From: Halichoerus grypus
Lineage: Eukaryota > Chordata > Mammalia > Carnivora > Phocidae
Reading direction: 5' to 3'
Assembly: GCF_964656455.1 (NCBI RefSeq)
Contig: NC_135717.1
Span: 138,522,308-138,586,307, forward strand
DNA length: 64,000 bases
Part shown: positions 34,274 to 46,589 of the stretch, one piece after another
Position numbering within the stretch: the first letter of the stretch is position 1
Layout: every line of letters begins with the position of its first letter
Made by a program: the position numbers and the translations under genes
The notes under the pieces: model-generated
Seen by the model: only the letters and a program-made list of their open reading frames with translations
Told to the model about the DNA's origin: nothing
Database searches by the model: none

Positions 34274-34521
34274 TGTCTTGTATATTTTTATTTTTATTTT
34301 TTATTTTTTATTTTTTTAAAGATTTTATTTATTTATTTGAGAGAGAGAGAATGAGAGACAGAGAGCACGAGAGGGAAGAAGGTCAGAGGGAGAAGCAGAC
34401 CCCCCGCTGAGCAGGGAGCCCGATGTGGGACTCGATCCCAGGACTCCAGGATCATGACCTGAGCCGAAGGCAGTTGCTTAACCAACTGAGCCACCCAGGC
34501 ACCCTGTCTTGTATATTTTTA
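34274..34521 (-). mobile_element. Can-SINE with perfect 17-bp TSD
   Basis: Minus-strand SINE. The TSD 'tgtcttgtatattttta' is at 34274-34290 and 34505-34521. The tail side is expanded to (TTTTTA)n at 34290-34318. Confidence 0.97.
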
Positions 34522-34719
34522 ATATAGTCTTGACTAAAGATAGAAAGATGTCTTTTAAATTTCAATCGCAATGATATAATGAACAATAATGTGTTCAGAT
34601 TCAAGAACAGTAGTCTACTTTCTCTATATTTTGCCTAACATGAGAGAGCTGCAAGGTACATACAATCAGCCTTTTCTTGTGATTTAGGGAATTCTATAGA
34701 AGTTGGTTAAGTAACAGGA

Positions 34720-35755
34720 AGAGTTCTGGTTGTCTATTGCTGCATAAAAAATAATTAAATCTTAGTGGTGTAAAAAGGCAACCATTTTATTAAGCTATGT
34801 TTCCTATGGGTAAAGAATTAAGACAGGGCATAATAAAAGGGCATAACCAGATGGTTTATGTATCAGAACTCCACTAGAGAAACAGCACGAGCAGGATATA
34901 TGTGTATTAAGAAACTTATTGCAAAGAATTGGCTTACATCATTGTGGGGGCTAATTAGGCTAGTCTGAAATCTGCAGGGCAGGCTCTCAAGAAGGGCAAG
35001 CTTGAAAATCTTGGACAGGGGCTGCTACTGCCATCCACAGGTGGGATTTCTTCTTCCTCAGGGAATCAGTTCTGTTCTTAAAGCCTTTCAACTGATTGGA
35101 TCAGGCTAACCCAGATTACCCCGGATAATGTCTTTTACATAAAGCCAACTGATTGTAGATGTTAATCATGACTACAAAATTACCTTCATAGCAACACCTC
35201 AATTTCTGTTTGACTGAATAACTGGGTACTATAGCCTAGCCAAGTTTGACATATAAAACTGACCATCACAGTTTGTCTCTGCTCCACAATGTCTGGGAAT
35301 TCATCTGGGAAGACTCACATGGCTGGGGTGGTCCAAAATGCTGGGTAACCATGAGAAGATTCTTCACTCATGGTTCTGGTGCTGGACTTAAAGGCTAAGC
35401 TCAGCTGACCCTGTCATTTGGAGCTCCTCGTCATGGCCCCTTCATTTGTCTTTGGCTTCTCACAACATGGTAGCTGGGTTCTGGGAAGGAACAAGCTGAA
35501 AGGAAGTGCCGTGAAGGAAAACTGCAAAGAGAACAGGCAGAAGCTGCATGGTCTTTACTGACCTAGCCTCAAAAATCCTGAAGCCTCACTTCTGCATTTT
35601 ATTGATTACAAACATGCCACAAAGTCTGACCCAAGAGGAGGGAACTAGACTCTACCTTTGATGGAGGAGTGGTGAGGTCACATTGCATGAGAGCACATAG
35701 GATGGAAGATATTGTTGCAGCCATCTTTGGAAAATATTGTCTGCCACAGGATATG
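34720..35755 (-). mobile_element. MLT1-like MaLR LTR, interrupted
   Basis: Outer parts: 'ggttgtctattgctgcataa ... cttagtggtgtaaaaaggca' (34728-34850) and, from about 35272, 'tctgctccacaatgtctggg', 'cttctcacaacatggtagct', 'aggtcacattgcatgagagc', ending 'gtctgccaca' (about 35750). This is the reverse-complement layout of an MLT1-class LTR. The middle (34862-35275) is a separate insertion. Confidence 0.6.
34862..35275. mobile_element. Old mammalian repeat nested in the LTR
   Basis: Starts 'gtatcagaactccactagag' and ends 'gacatataaaactgaccatc'. In between it has 'ttattgcaaagaattggctt' and 'ctttcaactgattggatcag'. This layout is very familiar from mammalian genomes, but I cannot name its family with certainty. 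Confidence 0.55.
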
Positions 35756-36017
35756 AAAATGTACAAGTCTTTGCCAATTGGAATAAAAGAAATGTTTAGA
35801 AGTTCACTAACTGTTCATCAGCTCGCCTCAGACACTCAAAAATGGCAGAATTTAATAGCATTAAAATTGATCTCTATAAATATGTTGCTCTTTTCTCACA
35901 TTTAAAAACCTATCAAGTTGGGGCTTATTACTAAAAATATGATAATTTGGGACTGCTCTGGGACTAACCCACTTAATTTCAGTGACCTTTTGGGAGTGAA
36001 GTAGATATTGGAAAGTG

Positions 36018-36598
36018 TATTAATGATCTATTGCCATGTAACAGATTACTACAAACTTAGTGACTTCAAAAAACATACATTTATTGTCTCATGGTTTCTT
36101 TGACTCAGGAGTCTAGGCATGGCTTAGCTGGGTTTTTTGGTTCAGGTTCTCTCACAAGACTGCAATCAAGATTGTTGGTCAGGGATGGGGTCTCATCTGA
36201 GGCTGGACTGAGGAAGGAGCCTCTTCCAAATTCACATGATTGTTGGTTGCCAGGATTAAGTTCCTTGTGGGCTGTTGGACTGAAAGTTCCAATTTCTAGT
36301 TGACTATTTGCTGGAGGCTACCCTTTGTTCCTAGCTATGTGGGTCTCTCCTTATGGAAGCTTGCTTCATCAAAGCTAGCAAGGGAGAGAGTCAATGGAGA
36401 GAGTCTGCTAGCAAGATGGAAGTTACAATCTTAGGTAATAAAATCATAGACATGACAGAGCATCTCCTTTGTTGAATACTGCTGGTTGAAAGCAAGTCAC
36501 AGTTTCCACTCACACTGAAGGGAGGGACTTACACAAAGTTATGAATACCAGAAGACAGGGCTAATTTGGGGCCATCTTAATGTCTGTCCATCACAGAA
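36018..36598 (-). mobile_element. MLT1-like MaLR LTR, near complete
   Basis: 'tctattgccatgtaacagat', 'catttattgtctcatggttt', 'aggcatggcttagctgggtt', 'gcttgcttcatcaaagctag' and the end 'ggccatcttaatgtctgtcc'. The reverse complement of an MLT1 LTR. No internal region on either side, so it is a solo LTR or remnant. Confidence 0.75.
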
Positions 36599-38078
36599 AC
36601 ATTAGATGGAATTACCAGAGCTTAGGCTAAGTCTTCTCTTCCTGATCATAGTCTCTGTGACAGAAAGCATTTGATATATAAGTGGGAGTGGGGGTCCAAT
36701 CCAGGATGACAAACAATTCTGAACTGATAGATGAAACACAATAGTGGAAAATGTACAATTCATTTGAATTCTAGGTGGTCAGGCAGATAGGTAGCCAGAA
36801 AGCAGTTCATTTCAAGGAAATGTTTCAGTAACACCTGAAAAAAGATAAGGTCTAGATGTTGGTTCTGGGAGTTTCTGGAGGGACACTGACAAGAGTAAGC
36901 CAGAGTAAACCACAATTTTATAGGAACCATGGATCTGAGTAGTTTATTGAAGTAGACTTATGTCTGGGGGACAAAGCAAGGGCCCATTTGCCAGAATTAT
37001 AGAGTAAAGGACTTTAAAAATATCTAAGTTCTCACCTAGGCTTAAATATCTGTGAAATCAGGGAGAATATATCTATGGATTTATCAATAAGTATGTTGAT
37101 TTTGATTGTAGGAACTGAGAGAGTGGGAAGCTTGCTCCTTTCTGGGAGGGGAAGCACCTATGGGCTCTCTGCTTGTTGCCACTGGCTGAGGCCACCCTGC
37201 CATGGCTGCCCAAGGAACCCGTGTGGTACCTGGGTGTGAGGAAGCATGGTGGTCAGAAATGAGAGCAACTGTCAGCTGCACTGTCGAACTCCGGGTGGAG
37301 GCAACAGGTAGCCAGAAAGTGGGTGCCTAATTCTACATCTTCTCAACTCCTATCCCTTCTGCTATTCCTGCTGGACCACCAGCTGAAAGTGGCTCATTTG
37401 CACACCAGTTTTTACCATCTCAATGCACTGATCTAACATTGATAATTGATCTGGTTCCTATTTTTTAAAAACAAAAGTCTTTCAGTATAACTCTTTCCTG
37501 ACCTCCAAGACTTGGAAGCTGTTGAAATATTTTCTGGCACTTTGAAAAGCACAGAATTCTCTATGTAGTCCCTCTCTGGATCAGAACATGAAGGTGAAAA
37601 ACCTGGAATGTCTTCTAAGTACTCATACACAGTGAAGCATTTTGTAAAGAGACAGAGTTAGCTATTACAAAATCCAGGAAAAGCCTTCTAGCAGCCTCAG
37701 TCCAAACCATTCACCAGACACTAAAACAAATGAAATTGAATTGCAACTCCCAGGTGATGTCAGCTGGAAAAAAATTGAGAACTATTTTTGATTTTGGCTT
37801 TCTTTGAAAAATGAAGCATATTTTATGGAAAGAGAAGTATTCTTATTGTGTCTGAATAAAATTTCTGCATGAGTTCTTTGTGGCAGTAAATAATATGTAT
37901 GTCTTGGATACTTACCTGTGGTTGATAGTTCTCCAGTAATTTATTGGTAATAGGCTTTAACGGTGAGATACACAATTTCTCAAAATTGCTTCTCTAAAAC
38001 ATAGCTTTATATTTCTATCCCCTTTTCAATTGTACATAATACTATTTTCAATTTAGATACAGGTGTCCTATTTTCCTT
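36599..38078. other. Unassigned stretch
   Basis: About 1.5 kb without a recognised element or exon. Confidence 0.4.
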
Positions 38079-38690
38079 TTTTTAAAAGGCATTTTGTTTT
38101 ATTGAAGTATAACATATACACCAAACTTTGCATGAATTACAAATGTACACCTGGACAAATGATTATACAGTGAATACCCCCAGGTAAGTACTAATCAGAT
38201 CAAGTATTAGAATATTACCAGGGTCCAATCTTTCTCCACAAAGAAAACCACTATCTGGATTTCTAACATCATGCATTTGTTTTATCTATTTTTGTACTTC
38301 ATATAGATGAACTCTTATAGTATGTCCTCTTGTATGTGACATTTTCATACAAAGTATGTTTAGAAAATGCATTCATGTTGCTGTGTATAACAAAAATTGT
38401 TCATTAATTTTCAGTGCTGTATAGCATTCCATTGTATAAGTATAATGTAAATCATTCATTCTAATATTTGGTGGAAATATCAGTTTCCAGTTTGGAGCTA
38501 TCATGGAAAATGTTGCTATGCACATTCTTCTACATGGCTTTTACTCCACATTTCTGTGAGGCAGGTACCTAAGGGTAGAATTGCTTGGCTATAGGGTATG
38601 AGCAGTTCAGCTTTAGTAGATACTCCCAAATGGTTTTCTAAAGTGGCTGTACTAACTTATATTCCTGCCAGAAAATGCATTGAGGGGAAA
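38079..38690 (-). mobile_element. Old L1M fragment, minus strand
   Basis: 'attgaagtataacatataca' 3' UTR, then 'ttcatgttgctgtgtataac', 'tatagcattccattgtataa', 'gggtagaattgcttggctat' and 'ccaaatggttttctaaagtg' from the ORF2 end, all reverse complement. Confidence 0.82.
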
Positions 38691-39089
38691 ACTGAGCTTG
38701 CGTTTCCATACTTCCCTTCTTTCTTGGATATTTGTCCCTTAAACTCTCACTGTTTTGGAATCTCTCATATGCCATCAATCAAATCTTTAAAAATATTTTG
38801 TCTACCTTTCTTAGTTCTCCTCTGTCCCAGCAGGAGGTTGCTCTGTAGAAGTTGAATTGACTATTACTCAGAACAGAAAACCAGTCTGCATGTCCTTTGA
38901 GCCTCAGAAACAGTAAACGCTAGCTTTTATTTTTGTTCTCCTAAAGAAAGAAATGAATGAGTAAGAATTAAAAGGCAAGTGAGTATAAACAGAAAAACAA
39001 GAGGGAATAGCATACATAAAGACAAGGGCATAATGTATGCAGGCAATCATAAGTAGTTTAGTGTTGTTGGATCATAAATTGTGAGATGG

Positions 39090-39560
39090 TAGTAGAAAAG
39101 TTATAGAAGCCATGTTATAAAAGACCTTAATGCAATACTAAAGAGCTTGGATTTTTATCTGAAACCTGAGGGGAATCATTGGTCATTTAGTCTAGGAAGT
39201 AATAGGATCAGATTTTAATTTTCTAAAATTTATATTGAAAGCTGTATGGAATGTACCTGAGGGGCCAAGACTGGGATCTAGATTAGTATTGTGAAATGGT
39301 ATAAAAGAAAGATAGAGCCTAAATTAGAGAAAAGGGAACAGACTCAAAATATGTTTGGATGGTTAAGTCTGTAAGGAAAATGAAGAAAAAGTAAGAAATG
39401 ACTGCCCAGGGTCTTGCTTGGGTGAGCAGGTGGATGATGGTGTCAACAGCTGACACATGGATAACAGCAGGTGGGGGTCTCTTGCATTGGTAAAAGGGGG
39501 AGGCAATGAGGAATCCACTCTGGACAATGTCAATTTAAAGGTGCCTTTGGGAAACACGGG
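39090..39560. mobile_element. Mammal-wide old repeat, unclassified
   Basis: 'aaagagcttggatttttatc', 'tctaggaagtaataggatca' and 'gtgagcaggtggatgatggt' follow the same order as the copy at 28606-29475. Confidence 0.45.
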
Positions 39561-41424
39561 TACATACATGAGTATGGAACCTGAAGATACTGTGAGGGGC
39601 TGGAGATGAATAAGATTTGGGAGTTAGCGGTCTGTAATAGGTAGTTGTAAAAACCTTAAGATCAATTAGATAACTCAGATGAGACAACTCATGTAGAGCC
39701 AGAAGGAAAATGGACCAAAGACAAAGCATCACCATTAGAATGACAAGCAGAGGAAGATGGAAAAATAAAGCAGGTCAAATAAGCATTACCAGAGAAGCAG
39801 AAAGAGAATCAGGACAGAGAAATGTAATCAAACCAATGAGATACGTATTTTAAGGAGGGAGAGATTAGCAGTGTTGAAGTTGGAGAGGGGATTTCTGAGA
39901 TAAAAAATGTGTTTATTATACCTGGACATTAGAACCTCATGGCTTTAGTTGACTAGAAGGGAAAGAAACCAGATCATAGTGATCTGAGAAATGAATAAAA
40001 CTTACTCTTGTGATGTTCAGATGAGAAAGAAGTGAGAGACAATTGTAAGGCTAAAAGATACTGAAGCATGAAAGGATATATTTTTTTTAATTATGGGGGA
40101 TGTTTGCACATGAACTGGAGAGGGAAGGGCTATATATAACATGCAAGGAGGAACTGGGCTGATCTCGAGAGGTCAGGAGAGGGTTACAGATTGAGAAAAT
40201 TTGGAACTATAGTTAGAGACTTTAGAAGTGTAACAATTCTGAGTAATTGCAGGATTCTTCGCTTTCTCTGTAATGCTTTTCTGAAATATTTGAATTTTTA
40301 TGGTAACATGCATTATTGTTATTAAAAAGCAATAAAGATTAAAATAAAGATGCAATGAAGCATTGGATTTCCATAAAGATCTAAGAAAATCAGTGAGGAA
40401 GGTCCTCAAAATATGAAATTAGATTATTGAATATTATTCTCCTTGTACCTTTGTTATTTAAATGAAAACACTTACTTGAAAACCAAGAACTTGACTATTT
40501 GTGGGGGCATCATTTGGATTTTTTCCTGAATCAATAAAGGAGCATTCCTCTGAAGGGAAAAATTGTTTCCTAAATATACACGTCATATAATTCATTAGCA
40601 AACATTATCCTAGGAAGACTGCTTAGAGGCATTTAATCATCTATTATTTTCTTTCTCTGAATAGTACTTGAGATATTATTTGTAGCATAATTTGCTTGAT
40701 TCAGTACTATGTTTAACAATTCCAAAAATAACCTATTGATTCTGGCAAAAATTTGACAAGGGAAAGGATTTGGCAGAGAGAAACGTTATACTTCATGAAT
40801 TAGCGCCTTGTACCACTCAATCATTTTCCCCTTTTGCTAGATTGTCCCTTTTGGTCTAGCTCCGAAGCTAGCAAATGAAAAATGAAAAACTATCTATTAT
40901 AACTGAGTGATGGGGAAAGCAAGATGCTTAAGTGAAAGTCACAGAATATTATAAATTCATGTAAAATTCTGAGGACTCCTCTTTCGTCCTTCCTGCCCTG
41001 GATGGACGTGGGGCAGGATATCTATTGTATTGCTGAGCATTGTACTAAGAAAACTGTATAACATCAGTAGTGGTTGGTGCAGTCTGATCCAGTCTGCTCT
41101 TCTGAGATGGACAACATGATTCCTCCATGTTTCCTGTATCCAGGAAATAGGGGGCTTCATTTTGAATGCAGCTCTGATCAGATGGTCCTGGCTGCTGGGA
41201 GCTCTGTAACGAATGGGCTGGAGGCTGAGAGTATTGGGAAAGCAGAAATATCTGCCATGGCAGGTGGAGTAATGATTACCTGGAAACTAAAAAAGTAAAG
41301 ATGACGGAGCCTCTGCCTTTGAGGATGGCCCACAGTGGAGATCCTACTCATTGGTGTGGTGCTGGCAATCATGAGCACAGCCTGGGGGGGGCAAGGGTTC
41401 CTGGAGGGAGGGTATAAGAGCAGC
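39561..41424. other. Unassigned stretch
   Basis: No recognised element, RNA gene or exon in about 1.9 kb. Confidence 0.35.
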
Positions 41425-41600
41425 TTAGTGGGTGAGAGAACACGTGGTAGCAAATTCCCTGGGTCTGGGCTCAAGCCTTGGTGTGGTGTGACCTTTGGTT
41501 ATTCATTTATTCTTTCATCAACAGGAAAGAATGAGAATAATAATAATTTTCCTGTTTTTTTTTTTTATAACAAGTGGTTAAAAGGATTGGTTTATTCTGT
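41425..41600 (+). mobile_element. MIR SINE fragment (tentative)
   Basis: 'aaattccctgggtctgggct', 'gtgtgacctttggttattca' and 'ggaaagaatgagaataataa' in MIR order, diverged. Confidence 0.55.
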
Positions 41601-41652
41601 ACATATATAGATGAGACATGTTTGTAAAATCTCAAGCACTGTTACAATTTTT

Positions 41653-41871
41653 AAAAATTGATTAGTAATGGGTGCGCCTGGGTGGCTCAGTGGGTAAAGT
41701 CTCCGACTCTTGATTTCGGCTCAGGTCATGATCTCAGGGTCGTGAGATCGAGCCCCATGTTGGGCTCCATGCTCAGCATGGAGCCTGCTTAAGGTTCTCT
41801 CTCTCCCTCTACCCCACTCTGCCCCCGCTCTCACACATACTCTCTCTCTAAAAAAAAATTGATTAGTAATG
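41653..41871 (+). mobile_element. Can-SINE with perfect 18-bp TSD
   Basis: Plus-strand SINE, head 'ggtgcgcctgggtggctcag'. The TSD 'aaaaattgattagtaatg' is at 41653-41670 and 41854-41871. Confidence 0.97.
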
Positions 41872-41934
41872 ACATAGTTATGACATGTTCACAAATAGCA
41901 TATATTGCATTTTGCATGAAATCATAGTGATACA

Positions 41935-42320
41935 AGAGTAATATATCAAGTGCTGAGAGAACAGACAAGAGGGAGATCATTTCCTGCTGGAGAGACAGAG
42001 GACGGCTTCATGAGGAAAGCAGTGTTTCAGCTGGGCCTCAAAGTTAGATAGGAATTTGGTAGTTGGAAATAAAAAGACTCTTCCAGGGGGAGAAAACTGG
42101 GTGAGCAAAGGCTAAAATGAAGAAAACAAAAGACATGAAAATAATAAATAAATCCTAAGATTTTCATGGTGCTTTGTGATTTACAATGTGTTTTTTTGTT
42201 TTGTTTTGTTTTGTTTTGTTTTGTTTTGTTTTGTTTACTGGTTAGGAATACCATGCAATTTGGCTGTAGTGTGCTTTTGAGGCTGGAGAGAGATAAGCTT
42301 GAGGATCCAGGTTGAGGTAA
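41935..42320. mobile_element. Mammal-wide old repeat, unclassified
   Basis: 'aagcagtgtttcagctgggc', 'ccagggggagaaaactgggt' and 'accatgcaatttggctgtag' match the order of the 28606 copy. A TTTTG microsatellite interrupts it. Confidence 0.4.
42188..42236. repeat. (TTTTG)n microsatellite
   Basis: About nine consecutive TTTTG units, nearly perfect. Likely length-polymorphic. Confidence 0.95.
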
Positions 42321-42519
42321 TATTTTGGAGAAATTTGAATTCTTTCTTAAGGAATATGCATAGAAATGAACAATCCACATAGATAAAAAAAATGTTGTGA
42401 ACAGGGATTCCAATTCTCTGTTGTCACTGTGGAACATGCATACCACATGTGATTGGTATGTTAGTAGATTGTGTGTTTTATAGATGGGATTTATTTCTCT
42501 TTTCTAGATACTTTCCTAC

Positions 42520-43045
42520 AGCTGTACATTTTGCGGGGCTTGAACGATGCCTTTTGTATCTAACTCTTCTCCGACCCTTCATACCTTTCCTGGGCACTTG
42601 TACTTCTTGCCTGGGCACGTGGCTTTTAGTCTCTTCACAGCCCATGCAGTCAAGGGCTTCCAAATTCATGTCATTGCTCTTACTCTACCCCTCCCCTGTT
42701 CAGAATCCCACAGTGATTCTGCATTGCGTTCTTAATAAGCTTTGGACTGCTTTGCCTGGCATTCATCTTACCTGGCTGAAAATCACCTTTCCAGTTCTAT
42801 CTCCTATTATTCTCTGACGTATGCCCTATATTTCAACCATTCTCTCTCTTTTTCTCCTTCCTTCCCTTTCTCTCTCTCTCTTCCTCTCTCTCTTCTCTAA
42901 ACACAGTTTGGGCCACTTTGACCCGCCCCTGAGCTCCCTTCCCATGCATTCCAGTTGTACCTATCATTCAAGAGTGAATTCAAATGCCAGTTCTTATACA
43001 AAGTCTTCTCTGGCCCTTACATCTGGAAGGGATCATTCATGCTTT
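42520..43045 (+). mobile_element. L2 LINE fragment
   Basis: 'ttcagaatcccacagtgatt', 'ttcatcttacctggctgaaa' and 'tattctctgacgtatgccct', then a CT-rich patch (42840-42897) and 'aattcaaatgccagttctta'. L2 3' half, plus strand. Confidence 0.6.
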
Positions 43046-43047
43046 TA

Positions 43048-43315
43048 ACTCATAATAGGTAACACTTTTAGATGGCTTACTATGTGCTAGGCACTCTCTT
43101 CAACCTTTTACATGAATTAACTCCTTTCATCCTTGTAACACCACCTGTAAAGCAGGTATAATTACCGTTCCTATTTTGCAGATGAGAAAACTGAGGCATA
43201 TCCTTATCTTGCCCAACATTACATAGCAAATAACTGGCATAGTGGTGATTTGAACCAAGGTACTCTGACATCAAGAGTTGTGCTAACTGCTATGTTATTA
43301 TATGGCCTCTTGCAC
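43048..43315 (-). mobile_element. MIR SINE, near full length
   Basis: 'cttactatgtgctaggcact', 'attttgcagatgagaaaact', 'gtgatttgaaccaaggtact' and 'tgctaactgctatgttatta', all in reverse-complement MIR order. Confidence 0.9.
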
Positions 43316-43715
43316 CATCTTATAATAGTTGGCGTGTGCCTATGGCACTTAATATTTTTAATTTGATTGCTTGTAGATTTACTGTGTTTGTCCACTTTGC
43401 CTGACCCTGGGCCTTTAACCCTTGGGAACCCACCTACTATAATCGGAAATGCATGCATTAAGAGAGAAATCTGGGTATCCTGTTTCTGACAATGGCCAAA
43501 GTCCTTCTAATTTTTATCCTAGTCTAGCCTTGGTCCTTAATTCTTACCCCATTACTACATTTACTTTACCTTTGTCTTTGTCTCATATACTGGCATTTGT
43601 ACTCTATTCTTGTACCTGATGACCAATGTACATCTCATTTTTCTCTTTGTTTCCCTTGCATGTGTTTCTGTGCTCCTTGGGTTTCTGCTACATCTGGCTT
43701 TCAGCCCTGAGATCC
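43316..43715. other. Unassigned stretch, probably L2 flank
   Basis: C/T-rich wording continuous in style with L2. Not firm. Confidence 0.3.
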
Positions 43716-43885
43716 AGGGCCAACATGGCTGGTATTCCTCCCCCAGCTTTTCTTGGGAGAAGGAATCAGAAACTGCTGGATTATAAATTCCTAAGGGCAG
43801 AGATTTTATCAGCCTGTATCTTACAGAGCAAATATGGTGTCTTCCACATAGGAACTCAATAATCTTTTATTGAATAAAAGGATGA
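43716..43885 (+). mobile_element. L2 LINE 3' end
   Basis: 'gattataaattcctaagggc' then 'cttccacataggaactcaat' and 'tcttttattgaataaaagga': L2 3' terminus, plus strand. Confidence 0.65.
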
Positions 43886-44059
43886 GCAAATGGAAGTGGC
43901 CACCATCTACTTATTGTCCTTGACTGCTAGTAATGCCTTCTCCGATGATTTTTACTCTTACCTGTTTCTCACACTATTCTTTATGTTGAATCCTGATTCA
44001 ACCTTGGTTCTCCAAATCTTGTGGGTCCTGCTGTGACTCAGTTGAGTTAAAACAGCAGG

Positions 44060-44315
44060 TGCTTATTGGGCACAGAGAGGATATAACGTAAGATGCAGAC
44101 ACTGATTTTAAAATAATTTCATTGTCATTGTCTCATAAAGGCTCGGACGTATAAAAACTTGTTATATTAAAAATACAGTTTCAGATGAATGTAGTTATTA
44201 CAAGTAGATACATGACTAAACAACAAGTAACAGGACAGACAATAATTTTGGGGAAAAGGACAGGGTCATTTCAGGCAGAGATGGCTAACAAAGGATTTCA
44301 GAAGAAGGTAGAATT
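44060..44315. mobile_element. Mammal-wide old repeat, unclassified
   Basis: 'ggacagggtcatttcaggca' and 'gatggctaacaaaggatttc' resemble the middle of the 28606 copy. Confidence 0.35.
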
Positions 44316-44720
44316 TTAAAAATTTATTTTTTTCTTTTTTTAAAGTTTTTTCTTAAATTCCAGTTAGTTAATATACAGTGTAATATTAGTTTCAGGTGCA
44401 GGATTTAGTGATTCATCACTTATATATAACACCCCGTGTTCATCACAAGTGTCCTCTTAATCCCCATCATCCATTTAACCCATCTCTCCACCCACCTTCC
44501 CTCCAGCAACCCTCACTTGTTCTTTATAGTTAAGATTCTGTTTTATGGTTTGCCTCTCTCTTTCCTCCCCCATGTTCATTTATTTTGTTGCTTAGATTCC
44601 ACATATGAGTAAAGTCATATGGTATTTGTCTTTCTCTGACTTATTTTGCTTAGCATAATACTCTCTAGCTCCATCCATGTCATTGCAAATGACAAGATTT
44701 CATTCTTTTTTATGGCTGAG

Positions 44721-44847
44721 TAATATTCCATTATATGTATATGTGTGTGTGTATATATGTATGTATGTGTATATATACACATACATATACACACCACATC
44801 TTGCCATTTTATATATATATAATGGAATATATATATTATATATAATG

Positions 44848-44880
<33 letters not shown>

Positions 44881-44918
44881 GGAATATATAATGGAAGGAT
44901 GAATGAATAAAGATGTGG

Positions 44919-44960
<42 letters not shown>

Positions 44961-45048
44961 TGAATAAAGATGTGGGAGATATATAGATATATAGATATAT
45001 ATATCTTTATTCATTCATCAGTCCCACATCTTTATTCATTCATCAGTC
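44721..45048. repeat. AT/GT repeat with inverted duplications
   Basis: TA and GT runs mixed with copies of short L1 segments in both orientations. 'gaatgaataaagatgtggga' is at 44901-44920 and 44958-44977. Its complement (cccacatctttattcattc) is at 45023-45041. 'atctttattcattcatcagt' is repeated at 45003-45022 and 45028-45047. Confidence 0.88.
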
Positions 45049-45136
45049 AATGGACACTTGGGCTGTTTCCCTAATTTGGCCATTTTAGATAATGCTGCTA
45101 TAAACATCAGAGTACGTGTATCCCTTTGAATTAGTA

Positions 45137-45466
45137 TTTTTGTATTCTTTTTTTTTTTACTTTTAAATTAATTATATTTATTTTTTAAGTTAACATATAA
45201 TGTATTGTTGGTTTCAGAGGTAGAGGTCAGTGACTCCTCAGACTTATATAACACCCAGTGCTCATTACATCACGTACCCTCCTTAATGTCCATCACCCAG
45301 TTACCCCATCTCCCCACCCTCCTCCCCTCCAGCAACCCTCACTTTGTTTCCTATGGTTAAGAGGCTCTTATGGTTTGTCTCCCTCTCTGATTTTGTCGTG
45401 TTTTATTTTTTCCTCTCTTCCCCTATGATCATCTGTTTGGTTTCTTAAATTCTGTATTTTTTTATT
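45137..45466 (-). mobile_element. 5'-truncated L1 3' end nested in L1
   Basis: Second minus-strand L1 3' end ('taacatataatgtattgttg', 'accctccttaatgtccatca', 'ttcctctcttcccctatgat'). The flanks 'gtatttttgtattct' (from about 45137) and 'tgtatttttttattct' (from about 45452) are an imperfect TSD. Host L1 text resumes with 'ttgggtaaatacctagtagt'. Confidence 0.9.
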
Positions 45467-45675
45467 CTTTGGGTAAATACCTAGTAGTGCAATTGCTGGA
45501 TCATAGAGTAGTTCTATTTTTAACTTTTTGAGGAACCTCCATACTGATTTCCAGAGTGGCTGTACCAGTCTGCATTCCCATGAACAGTTCAAGAGGGTTC
45601 CCCTTTCTCCACATCCTTGCCAGCACCTGTTGTTTCTTGTGTTGTTGATTTTAGCCACTCTGACAGGTGTGAAGT

Positions 45676-45890
45676 GATCTCATTGTAGTTTTTTTTTTTA
45701 AGATTTTTTTTTTTTAATTAGAGAGAGAGAGAGCATGAGAGGGGGGAAGGTCAGAGGGAGAAGCAGACTCCCCGCCGAGCAGGGAGCCCGATGTGGGACT
45801 CGATCCCGGGACTCCAGGATCATGACCTGAGCCGAAGGCAGTCGCTTAACCAACTGAGCCACCCAGGCTCCCAGATCTCATTGTAGTTTT
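45676..45890 (-). mobile_element. Can-SINE in L1, perfect 17-bp TSD
   Basis: Minus-strand SINE. The TSD 'gatctcattgtagtttt' is at 45676-45692 and 45874-45890. It cuts L1 ORF2, which reads straight on across the SINE. Confidence 0.97.
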
Positions 45891-46589
45891 GATTTGCATT
45901 TCCCCGATGATCAGTGATGTTGGGCATCTTCTTAGGTGTCTGTTGACCATCTATGTGTCTTCTTTGGATAAATATTCATGTCTTCTGTCCATTTTTAATC
46001 AGATTATTCATTTTTGGGTTTTTATAAGTTCTTTAGTTATTTTGGATACTAACTAACCCTTTATCAGATATGTCATTTACAAATATCTTCTCCCATTCTG
46101 TAGGTTGACTTTTAGTTTTGTTGACTGTTTCCTTTGCTGTGCAGAAGGTTTTTATTTTGATGAAGTCCCAATGTTTATTTTTGCTTTTCTTTCCTGTGCC
46201 TTGGAAACATATCTAGAAAGAAGTTGCTATGGCTGATGTCAAAGAGGTTACTGTCTGTGTTCTCTTCTAGGATTTTTATGGTTTCAGGTCTCACATTTAA
46301 GTCTTTAATCCATTTTGAATTTATTTTTGTGTTTGATGTAAGAAAGTGGTCCAGTTTAATTCTTTTGCATGTAGCTATCCAGTTTTTCCAACACCATTTG
46401 CTGAAGAGACTGTCTTTTTCCCCATTGGATAGCCATTCCTGCTTTGTGGAAGATTCATTGACCATATAGTTGTGGGCTCATTTCTGGGTTTTCTATTCTG
46501 TTCTATTAATCTATGTGTCTATTTTTGTGCCAGTACCATACTGTTTTGATCACTACAGCTTTGTAATATAAGTTGAAGTCTGGAATTGT

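Larger units (their letters stand above)
44325..46589 (-). pseudogene. L1 LINE, minus strand: ORF2 C-terminal half and 3' UTR
   Basis: A carnivore L1 read from the 3' end (44330) inward to about 46589. The 3' UTR ('ttaatatacagtgtaatatt', 'cccatctctccacccacctt') is followed by ORF2 text. Minus-strand translation gives the usual C-terminal words, such as '[20 protein letters not shown]' near 45540-45600 and 'KEKQK'-type pieces near 46190. ORF2 encodes the endonuclease/reverse transcriptase that copies L1 RNA into DNA. This one ends upstream at about 46589, so it is 5'-truncated and lacks the catalytic core. It is also broken by an AT-rich palindromic rearrangement (44721-45048), a second L1 (about 45150-45455) and a SINE (45676-45890). 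Confidence 0.9.

Noticed and set aside
44325..46589. Intact L1 able to move
   Set aside because: It is 5'-truncated and interrupted by an L1, a SINE and a rearranged AT block.
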